Source: an uncultured Pseudomonadota bacterium (lineage in GTDB: Bacteria > Lernaellota > Lernaellaia > Lernaellales > Lernaellaceae). From it: 25,945 nucleotides of DNA. Below, in pieces: positions 1 through 6,457 of the stretch (positions within the stretch are counted from its first letter, which is position 1; each line of letters opens with the position of its first letter). A model generated the notes under the pieces. The model made no database searches. It saw only the letters and a list, made by a program, of their open reading frames with translations, and had not been told where the DNA came from. The DNA lies in the NCBI GenBank assembly GCA_937967875.1, contig CALBTQ010000637.1, positions 1 through 25,945 on the forward strand, given 5' to 3'. The translations under genes and the position numbers were made by a program.

Positions 1-54
1 GCATACGAGATCGTATTCGGTGACTGGAGTTCAGACGTGTGCTCTTCCGATTCT
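1..54 (+). other. Illumina P7/index adapter (library artefact)
   Basis: Positions 1-11 match the end of the Illumina P7 oligo (GCATACGAGAT). Positions 12-19 (CGTATTCG) sit where the 8-base i7 index belongs. Positions 20-54 match the TruSeq read-2 primer, beginning GTGACTGGAG and ending CTCTTCCGAT-TCT, with one extra T compared with the standard ending GATCT. The order P7, index, read-2 primer, insert is exactly that of a library molecule, so this is not genomic DNA. The match is from memory of the adapter sequence but is long and in the correct order. Confidence 0.96.
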
Positions 55-125
55 GTAAAGATGCCCAAAATTACTACGATACCGATGATTCCGTAAATTA
101 ATTCAACAACGCCAATACCGTGCAT
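55..125 (-). CDS. 5' fragment of a tiny hydrophobic protein in AT-rich DNA of doubtful origin
   Basis: Read on the minus strand, an ATG at 125-123 follows a strong GGAGGAG Shine-Dalgarno (134-128). It opens a frame starting MHGIGVVELIYGIIGIVV that stays open into the adapter junction near base 55, giving about 24 residues. The peptide is almost entirely hydrophobic, like the single transmembrane helix of a very small membrane protein. I do not recognise a family. The AT-rich codons (ATT, TTA, GTA) are unlike every other gene here, which suggests that this piece belongs to another genome joined in the library or assembly. It is truncated at its 3' end. Confidence 0.45.
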
Positions 126-242
126 TGCTCCTCCAAACGAAAAGAGTTAATAATTTTTGGAAAAATTCAGGATCATGTCCGATGATGAATATCAATAAAT
201 TATAATCATGTAAATGGGGTAATATTTATCTTGTTGGATTTT
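126..242. other. AT-rich leader, probably foreign to the rest of the contig
   Basis: This stretch is strongly AT-rich, whereas everything after about base 250 is GC-rich. On the minus strand it holds a perfect TATAAT (204-199) and a Shine-Dalgarno (134-128) upstream of the small frame at 125, so it reads as a normal promoter/leader from an AT-rich bacterium. The composition changes abruptly at the GTTTAAAC at 243-250. The simplest reading is a chimeric junction. Confidence 0.5.
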
Positions 243-281
243 GTTTAAACGACGCGGCCGCCCGATCGCTCGAGCGGCCGC
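243..281. other. Cluster of rare-cutter sites resembling a synthetic linker
   Basis: Within 39 bases there are PmeI (GTTTAAAC, 243-250), NotI (254-261), PvuI (263-268), XhoI (269-274, overlapping the next site by one base) and a second NotI (274-281). Single GC-rich sites are expected by chance in this genome. An AT-only-core 8-bp PmeI site exactly at the composition breakpoint, followed by paired NotI sites, looks like a cloning linker or vector polylinker. A chance cluster is possible, and no known vector was identified. Confidence 0.5.
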
Positions 282-324
282 ATCCGGGACAAAGGAGGGG
301 AGGGGTCGATGTATCCCCCGCGGG

Positions 325-882
325 TCAACGACCGCGCGGGAAGGAATTCTGCGAGCCGACCCGCTGCGATTGACGACGATCGCGATTCATCGGCCGCAGA
401 TCCTGGAGTTTGTCGAACTGTTCGGCGGTCAGGATGTTGCGCACGGCAATTTGGTATTCGATCTGTGCGTACATCAGCTTGCTCTGGGCGGCGATCACCT
501 GATCGGCCGCTTTCTTCGCGGCGGCTTCACTGACGGCGTCGGCGCGCATCGTGTTCTGGAAAGCCAGGTGCGCCTTGCGCATCGTCGCGTCCAGGTCGAT
601 CTGATCCTGCTGCTTGGCCTGGTGCAGCGCGTCGAGCTTGTCGATCTGCGCGTCGCTCAGCCCCAGGTCCTTGACCGCGCTGTCGTCCAGCCAGAAGGGC
701 CCGAAGCCCAGGCCCATGCCCGAGCCCATGCCCATGCCGCAGGGGCCGTTGCCGGGGCCCATGCCCTGGCCGTGGCCGCCGCCGTGGTGTCCGCCGCGTC
801 CTTGCCGGGCCATGGCGGGCACGGCGATCAGAGCGACGGTCAGTAAGGTCAACATGCTTACGAGGAGGAGTTTATTTTTCAT
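325..882 (-). CDS. Spy/CpxP-like periplasmic protein with Gly/Met/His-rich N-terminus
   Basis: This 185-residue protein has a Sec signal peptide (residues 1-25, cleavage likely after AMA). A Gly/Met/His-rich segment follows (about 27-62, with HHGGGHGQGMG and MGMGSGMGLG runs), and then a helical domain with LSDAQ near the start and LTAEQ at 151-155. The LTxxQ pattern, size and helical composition fit the Spy/CpxP/heavy-metal-sensor family, periplasmic chaperone-like proteins linked to envelope or metal stress. The Met/His segment could bind Cu, Ni or Zn (inference). ATG 882 was chosen over a longer frame because AAGGAAA lies just upstream and the signal peptide begins there. It is divergent from the radical SAM gene across 137 bp. 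It is the first host gene after the suspected artefact and appears intact. Confidence 0.8.
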   Translation of the reverse strand: MKNKLLLVSMLTLLTVALIAVPAMARQGRGGHHGGGHGQGMGPGNGPCGMGMGSGMGLGFGPFWLDDSAVKDLGLSDAQIDKLDALHQAKQQDQIDLDATMRKAHLAFQNTMRADAVSEAAAKKAADQVIAAQSKLMYAQIEYQIAVRNILTAEQFDKLQDLRPMNRDRRQSQRVGSQNSFPRGR

Positions 883-1019
883 TTTCGGTTTCCTTTCCAA
901 CAAGGTTGCTTCGTTTACGTCAATGCAGACACTCCGCCGGCGTCGTGGGTTAAACGATAAGGCGGCGTTGCGCGAAATCCAGGGGCGCATTAAGCTGCGG
1001 ATGAACGACAGGAGGGACG

Positions 1020-2474
1020 ATGCGCGTATTTCTCGGCAACGCTCCGTGGGCCAAACCGGGCTTTTACGGCGTGCGCGCCGGCAGCCGCTGGCCGCATTAC
1101 GAAGAGGAGCAACTCGAGTATATGCCCTTTCCGTTTTTTCTCGCCTACGCGACGGCGGTGCTGGAACGGGCGGGGCATGACACGCTGCTGATCGACGGCT
1201 GCGCCGAAAAGACGAGCCGCGAATCGTTCGTCGAGCGCGCGGTGGATTTCCGGCCCGACGTGGTCGTGCTCGAAGCCAGCACGATTTCCATCGACACCGA
1301 TCTGGCCGTGGCCCGCGAACTGCGCCAACGGCTGCCCCGCGCGACGCTGGCCTTCGCCGGGCTGCACGCCTTCATGTACGAGCCCGCCTGGCTGGCCGAG
1401 CACGGCGATCTGGACGTCGTGCTGGTCGGCGAGTACGAACTGACGTTGCTGGAGCTCACACAGCGACTGGCCGCCGGCGCTTCCTTTAAAGGATGCGCGG
1501 GGCTGCTGTGGCGCGACGGCGACGCGATCGTCGACGAGGGCCGGCGGCCGCTCGAGGAAAACCTCGACCGCTTCCCCTGGCCCGCGCGCCACTTTCTGCC
1601 GATGCACGAATACCACGACGAACCCGGCTCGATCCCGCGCCCGTCGGTGCAGATGTGGGCCTCGCGCGGCTGTCCCTTCGGCTGCGTGTTTTGCGCGTGG
1701 CCGCAGATCATGTACGACTCGCGCAAGTACCGCATGCGCGCGGTGGTCGACACCGTCGACGAGATGGAATGGCTGGTGCGCCGGGGCGGCTTCAAGTCGG
1801 TGTACTTCGACGACGACACCTTCAACGTGCACAAGAAACGGACGATCGAGTTCGCGCATGAAATCAAACGGCGCAACCTGAACGTGCCCTGGGCGATCAT
1901 GGCGCGCATCGACCGGATGGACCGCGAGGTGCTCGAGGCGCTCAAGGACGCCGGATTGTATTCGCTCAAGTACGGCATCGAAACGGCGAACCCGGAGTTG
2001 ATCGCGCAGGCCGACAAGTCGCTGGATCTGGACAAGGCGCGCGAGATCATCGAACTGACGCACGAGCTGGACATCAAGATGCATCTGACCTTCATGTTCG
2101 GCCTGCCCGGCGAAACGCGCGCGACGGCGAAGCGGACCGTCGACCTGGCGCTGTGGGCCGATCCGGAGTCGTTGCAGTTCACCATCGCCACGCCGTTCCC
2201 GGGCAGCAAGTATCACAAGCTGCTCAAGGAGCAGGGGCGGTTGCTGTCGGACGATTTCGACAAGTATGACGGTTTCCGCAGCGCGGTGATCCGCACCGAT
2301 CATCTCTCGCCGCAGGACCTGGAGGAGATCGTCGGCGACGCCAACCGCAAGTGGCAGGAGCATCGCTGGCTCCGCGAAAATCCGGACCATCGCACGAACG
2401 TGCAAAAGGCTATCGACCTGGCCAAGCAGCCGCGCCGCATTCCCGACAGCATCAAACGTGCTTTGGGGAAGTGA
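1020..2474 (+). CDS. B12-binding-type radical SAM enzyme
   Basis: This 484-residue cytoplasmic enzyme has an N-terminal Rossmann-like region (about 45-150, containing GHDTLLIDGCA and a GEYELTLLEL segment) resembling cobalamin-binding domains. The radical SAM core follows, with the [4Fe-4S] cysteines C218, C222 and C225 in CPFGCVFC (CX3CX2C). Downstream, YFDDDTFN, YGIETANPEL and FMFGLPGET are typical of class B / BchE-like radical SAM proteins. The canonical DxHxxG cobalamin ligand motif is not obvious, so cobalamin use is uncertain. The substrate is unknown; relatives methylate or rearrange lipids, pigments and sugars. The start is well set by AGGAGG at 1010-1015. The gene ends 12 bp before the GH92 gene, so the two are probably co-transcribed. 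Confidence 0.85.
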   Translation: MRVFLGNAPWAKPGFYGVRAGSRWPHYEEEQLEYMPFPFFLAYATAVLERAGHDTLLIDGCAEKTSRESFVERAVDFRPDVVVLEASTISIDTDLAVARELRQRLPRATLAFAGLHAFMYEPAWLAEHGDLDVVLVGEYELTLLELTQRLAAGASFKGCAGLLWRDGDAIVDEGRRPLEENLDRFPWPARHFLPMHEYHDEPGSIPRPSVQMWASRGCPFGCVFCAWPQIMYDSRKYRMRAVVDTVDEMEWLVRRGGFKSVYFDDDTFNVHKKRTIEFAHEIKRRNLNVPWAIMARIDRMDREVLEALKDAGLYSLKYGIETANPELIAQADKSLDLDKAREIIELTHELDIKMHLTFMFGLPGETRATAKRTVDLALWADPESLQFTIATPFPGSKYHKLLKEQGRLLSDDFDKYDGFRSAVIRTDHLSPQDLEEIVGDANRKWQEHRWLRENPDHRTNVQKAIDLAKQPRRIPDSIKRALGK

Positions 2475-2486
2475 GGGGACCAACCG

Positions 2487-4727
2487 GTGAAATCACTTAT
2501 GAAAATTCTGATGTTGTGTTTGTTGGTGTTCGCGCTGTTGGTCGGCTGCCGGGGCGACGATGACGACGACAACGACGACAACGACGACGACGACAACGAC
2601 GCGGTCGACGACGACAGCGCCGACGATGACGACGATACGACGCCCGCCGACGACGACGCGACGCCCGACGACGACAGCGCCGACGACGATACCGGAGACG
2701 ACGACAGCGTCGATTACACGCAGTACGTCGATCCATTCATCGGCACGTCCAACGATCGCGGGCAACTGCATCCGGCCGCCTGCGTGCCCTTCGGCATGGT
2801 CAAGCTCGGCCCCGACACGACGCTGGAAGGCCACGCGGGTTACGACTTTCGCTCGAACCGGCTCAACGGCGTGTCGCATACGCGCATCGGCGGCGTGGGC
2901 TGCAACGGCGCGGGCGGCAGCGTACGTTTTCTGCCTTCGACGCAGACCTCGACGCTGCTGGGCACGGCGATGGATAAAACGACCGAAAGCGCCGCGCCCG
3001 GCTACTACGCGGTGACGCTCAACGACGAGCAGGCGATCACGGTGGAGCTGACCGCTTCGGCGCACGTCGGCCTGCACCGCTACACCTTCGCGCAGGGCGG
3101 CACGGTCTACGTGCAGGTGACGCTCAACCGGCCCTTCGCCGACCAGGTCGGCGCGGGCTGGGGCGTCGAGGGCGACAATCTGAACGGCTGGGTGTCGGCC
3201 AAGAACGTCTGCAACGAGGGCGCGTACAAGTTTTATTTCAGCGCGGCGTTCAGTGAGCCGTTCACCGTGGCGGACAAAGCCGCGGGCAAGGCCGTGCTGC
3301 GCTTCGACCTGGGCGCGCAAACGACGTTGTTGGCCAAGGTCGGGCTGTCGAGCGTCGACGAAGCGCAGGCGCAAACCGACCGCGATGCGGAAATGCCCGG
3401 GTGGGATTTCGCCGCGGTGCGCGCGCAGGCCGTCGCGCTGTGGAACGCGCACCTGTCGCGTATCGACGTCGCGGGCGACGAGGAATACAAGACGCTGTTT
3501 TACACGCTGTTCTATCGTTCGTCGCTGCTGCCGGTCGCTCTGGCCGGACCGTCGGGCGTCTATCGCGGCACCGACGGCGAGACGCACGAGGAGGGCGATT
3601 TCACGCGCTACCAGGGCTGGTCGCTGTGGGACACCTACCGCAACAAATATGCGTTGCTGACGCTGGTCGACGCCGAGCGCGTGCGCGACATCATGCACTC
3701 GCTGGTCGAGCTGTACGTGCAGGGCAAGGACGATTGGGCGACCGAGCACGAGCCCGTGCCGACGGTGCGCACCGAGCACAGCATCGCGCTGCTGGCCGAC
3801 GCGCTGGCCAAGGGCGTCGACGATTTCGGCCTCGACGAGGCGTGGGACGCGATCTTGCTCGAAGCGGAAAATCTGCCGACCGACACGCCCGATACGGTGC
3901 TGGAAACGGCCTATGAACATTGGGCGACCGCGCAACTGGCGACGGCGCTGGACGACGAGGAAAACGTGGCGCTCTACGGCGAACTGGCGCACGCCTATGT
4001 GGAAACGTGGGAAGAGAATTTCAAGGTGATGGGCGACGACGCGGACGTCATGCACGCGCGCGGGCTGTACGAGGGCACGTTGTGGCAATACCGCTGGGCG
4101 GTGGTGCACGACCTGTACGGCATCGTCGAGCAGCTCGGCGGGCGCGCGGAGTTTCTGGCGCAGTTGACGCAGTTTTTCGCCGAGGAGCTGTACAACCACG
4201 GCAACGAGCCCGACATTCACGCGCCGTTTTTGTTCAACTACGTCGGCGCGCCGTGGCGGGCGCAGGCGCTGGTGCGCGACCTGTTGGTCAACGAAGTCAA
4301 CCAGTGGTACGGCACGCATGAGAAGTGGTCCTGGCCCTACCACGGCCGCATCTATAACGCCGCGCCGGCCGGGTACATTCCGGAGATGGACGACGACGCC
4401 GGGACGATGAGCGCGTGGTTCGTGCTCGCGGCGATGGGCCTGTACCCGGTGACGATCGGCCAGCCGATCTATGTGTTGACCGCGCCGATTTTCGAGCGCG
4501 TCACGTTGCATCCGGGCATGGCGAACGAGTTTGTCGTGACCGCGCAAAACCTGTCGGCGACGAACGTTTACATTCAGCAGGCGTATCTGAACGACGCGCC
4601 GCTTTCGCGCGCCTGGCTGACGCACGAAGAAGTCGCCGGCGGCGGCGAGTTGAGTTTCGTCATGGGCGATGCGCCCAACGAGGACTGGGGCGCGGCCGAA
4701 GCCGACGCGCCGCCCGCCGCGTGGTGA
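2487..4727 (+). CDS. GH92-family glycosidase lipoprotein (putative exo-alpha-mannosidase) with Asp-rich tether
   Basis: This 746-residue protein has a lipoprotein signal peptide with lipobox LVGC (Cys21), an Asp-rich tether (24-73), then a full GH92 enzyme. Family landmarks are YVDPFIGT (80-87) and PFGMVKLGPDT, GVSHTRIGGVGC, SLWDT (379-383), GNEP (572-575, holding the Glu expected to act as acid) and DDAGTMSAW (636-644, holding the expected catalytic Asp pair). GH92 enzymes are Ca2+-dependent, inverting exo-alpha-mannosidases acting on mannan or N-glycans; the substrate here is inferred. Translation probably starts at GTG 2487, about 7 bases after AGGGGA; the in-frame ATG at 2499 lies too far from it. 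Lipid anchoring places it on the periplasmic or outer face of an envelope membrane. Confidence 0.88.
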   Translation: MKSLMKILMLCLLVFALLVGCRGDDDDDNDDNDDDDNDAVDDDSADDDDDTTPADDDATPDDDSADDDTGDDDSVDYTQYVDPFIGTSNDRGQLHPAACVPFGMVKLGPDTTLEGHAGYDFRSNRLNGVSHTRIGGVGCNGAGGSVRFLPSTQTSTLLGTAMDKTTESAAPGYYAVTLNDEQAITVELTASAHVGLHRYTFAQGGTVYVQVTLNRPFADQVGAGWGVEGDNLNGWVSAKNVCNEGAYKFYFSAAFSEPFTVADKAAGKAVLRFDLGAQTTLLAKVGLSSVDEAQAQTDRDAEMPGWDFAAVRAQAVALWNAHLSRIDVAGDEEYKTLFYTLFYRSSLLPVALAGPSGVYRGTDGETHEEGDFTRYQGWSLWDTYRNKYALLTLVDAERVRDIMHSLVELYVQGKDDWATEHEPVPTVRTEHSIALLADALAKGVDDFGLDEAWDAILLEAENLPTDTPDTVLETAYEHWATAQLATALDDEENVALYGELAHAYVETWEENFKVMGDDADVMHARGLYEGTLWQYRWAVVHDLYGIVEQLGGRAEFLAQLTQFFAEELYNHGNEPDIHAPFLFNYVGAPWRAQALVRDLLVNEVNQWYGTHEKWSWPYHGRIYNAAPAGYIPEMDDDAGTMSAWFVLAAMGLYPVTIGQPIYVLTAPIFERVTLHPGMANEFVVTAQNLSATNVYIQQAYLNDAPLSRAWLTHEEVAGGGELSFVMGDAPNEDWGAAEADAPPAAW
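2556..2705 (+). repeat. Asp-codon-rich tether repeat in the GH92 gene
   Basis: Fifty codons, nearly all GAC or GAT with interspersed Asn, Ser, Thr, Ala, Gly and Pro, begin three residues after the lipidated Cys. Units of three Asp plus two small residues (DDDSA, DDDTG) are visible at the distal end, and irregular Asp/Asn runs at the proximal end. The segment is predicted to be disordered and highly acidic, a stalk between the lipid anchor and the enzyme. Confidence 0.9.
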
Positions 4728-4754
4728 ATGCTGGACGCTGCCCGAGAATCGGCC

Positions 4755-4780
4755 TACAATCCGCACGTGTAACCACAGGA
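4755..4780 (+). promoter_or_regulatory. Possible -10 box and Shine-Dalgarno for the SGNH gene
   Basis: TACAAT (4755-4760) matches the sigma-70 -10 consensus at five of six positions, but no good -35 is visible. AGGA (4777-4780) is followed five bases later by an in-frame ATT at 4786. Together they would give the downstream gene its own start despite its closeness to the GH92 stop at 4727. The call rests on short motifs. Confidence 0.35.
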
Positions 4781-4785
4781 AATCC

Positions 4786-6453
4786 ATTATCCGAACAACC
4801 GGCGGAGCGACAATCCTATCTCGACGGGCGCGAGTTCTTTTTTATGCGACGGTTTATGGATTCGTCTTTCTTTTTCTGGTGATTTTTTTCTCCGATTATC
4901 CGTTTCCCCCGGCGGCATCGCCCGACGGTCGATTGCGTCATACGCGCAACGACGATCAGGTGTTGTCGTTCAACAACGTAATGCTGATGCATTCGTCACG
5001 ACAACTATGGCGCGAGGTCGAATTGGCCTTCCGGCCGGAGGAGGGGGAGGTTCTTCATTTTCTGTTTCATCGCGACAAGGACGATTTCCTCGACTTTCGC
5101 CTGAGCCGTTCGCCCGAAGCCGACGATGCGTTGTTGACTTTCCGCGACGGCCGAGTCGTGGCCAAACGATCGTTGGCCGATCGCTCCCTGCCCAAACGGG
5201 GACGCGTGCGCTTCACGCGGACCGCCGACGAAATTTTCATCGCCGTGGACGGCCGGGACGTGCTTGGCCTACCCCATGCCGCCGCGACGGGCACGTTTGA
5301 GATCGTTTTGCAGCCGCCGCAGTCCAATCGCATTTTCGCCCGCGTAAGCGTTTTGCGCGAAACGCTTGCCTCCGGCGTCGAATCGCCGCGTTCGCTTTGG
5401 CGTTTTCTGCTCGGCTCCGTTCCTGTGATGGCTTTGTTCGCCGGCCTGCTGCTGGCGGCGTTCGTTTGGTGGTCGCGGCGGCGTCCGACGCAGTGGTTTG
5501 CCGCCGCGCCTTATCGCACGGTGCTGATGTTTCTGGTCTGCCTCGATTTGATACTGGCGTTTGTCGTTGTTTATTTTCATCGCGTGTTTCTGGATCTGGC
5601 TTCGCCGAATTTCCCGGTGAATTTTGTCTTCCGCACGATGGTCGCCGTTTTTGTCGGTGCGGCGTTTTTGTTGATGGGACTGGCGGTGCGACGGCCGCGC
5701 CGCAAAAAGGACGGCGTCTGGTTCCGCTGGACGAAGCGCGCGTTTTTCGCGCCCGCCGCGCTGCTGGCGCTGGCGGCGATCGTCGTTTTGCTCAGCTTCA
5801 AATTTTTAACTAGCATCGCGCGCAAACCGGAGGTGAACTTCGAGCCGCGCGCCGACAACACGCCGCCGCGGATTTTGTGCTACGGCGGATCGAGCACGGC
5901 GGGATTTCCGTTTCCGCGCGACTGGCCGTTGACCTATCCGCCGGTGATGCAGGAGGTTTTGCGCCGCGAACTGGACCCCGGCGCCGAGGTGTTCAACCTG
6001 GGCGTGAACGGCAAAAAAATGAATTACATTCTTTCGCGGATGAAAGAGGATCTGCCGCGCCTGCGACCGTCGCACGTCATCGTCAACTCGGTGCAGAACA
6101 ACCGCAACCTCAGCGACGAGAATGTGCGGCGACAGTTTGCCGAGGCGTTGGATCTGTGCCGGCAATATGACGTGCGGCCGGTGCTGGTGCTCGAACCGTC
6201 TTACTATTTGGTCGGGCAGCCCCTCGTCGAAGCGGAGAAGATCCGGCGGTATCGCGCGTTACTCGAAGCCAAGTATGCGCTGCTGCGCGAGCTCGCGCGG
6301 GAGCGGGGCGTGCTGCTGATCGATCCGGGACCGCTTTTCCGCGCGCACAAGGACGAGTTTCTTTTTCTGGACAGCAGCGTGCACTTCACCAAATACGGTC
6401 ATGCGTTGATGGCGCAGGCCCTGGCGGACGGTCTTTTCCCGCCGGTGATGTAA
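4786..6453 (+). CDS. Membrane-anchored SGNH/GDSL-type hydrolase or acyl-transfer protein
   Basis: Numbered from 4786 this is 555 residues. One transmembrane helix lies at about 14-33, an extracytoplasmic beta-rich domain at about 35-200 (jelly-roll-like, unassigned), then four hydrophobic helices at about 210-360, and a C-terminal SGNH domain. SGNH landmarks are GGSST (367-371, nucleophile Ser369), NLGVNG (404-409), VNSVQNN (433-439) and DSSVH (Asp529, His533). The fold is used by esterases and by O-acetyl-transfer proteins on polysaccharides; the substrate is unknown. No ATG, GTG or TTG occurs in frame between the GH92 stop and the first helix. I chose ATT 4786 because of the AGGA at 4777. 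The alternative is ATG 4669, overlapping GH92 by 59 bases with no good ribosome site. The stop lies 4 bp from that of the convergent gene. Confidence 0.75.
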   Translation: MIRTTGGATILSRRARVLFYATVYGFVFLFLVIFFSDYPFPPAASPDGRLRHTRNDDQVLSFNNVMLMHSSRQLWREVELAFRPEEGEVLHFLFHRDKDDFLDFRLSRSPEADDALLTFRDGRVVAKRSLADRSLPKRGRVRFTRTADEIFIAVDGRDVLGLPHAAATGTFEIVLQPPQSNRIFARVSVLRETLASGVESPRSLWRFLLGSVPVMALFAGLLLAAFVWWSRRRPTQWFAAAPYRTVLMFLVCLDLILAFVVVYFHRVFLDLASPNFPVNFVFRTMVAVFVGAAFLLMGLAVRRPRRKKDGVWFRWTKRAFFAPAALLALAAIVVLLSFKFLTSIARKPEVNFEPRADNTPPRILCYGGSSTAGFPFPRDWPLTYPPVMQEVLRRELDPGAEVFNLGVNGKKMNYILSRMKEDLPRLRPSHVIVNSVQNNRNLSDENVRRQFAEALDLCRQYDVRPVLVLEPSYYLVGQPLVEAEKIRRYRALLEAKYALLRELARERGVLLIDPGPLFRAHKDEFLFLDSSVHFTKYGHALMAQALADGLFPPVM

Positions 6454-6457
6454 GGGC

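Noticed and set aside
241..846. 201-codon plus-strand ORF
   Set aside because: It starts in the linker-like segment and is antisense to the Spy/CpxP-like gene, which has a signal peptide and LTxxQ motif.
2493..4787. 764-codon minus-strand ORF opposite GH92
   Set aside because: Low-complexity Arg/Val-rich antisense frame; the plus-strand frame carries GH92 motifs.
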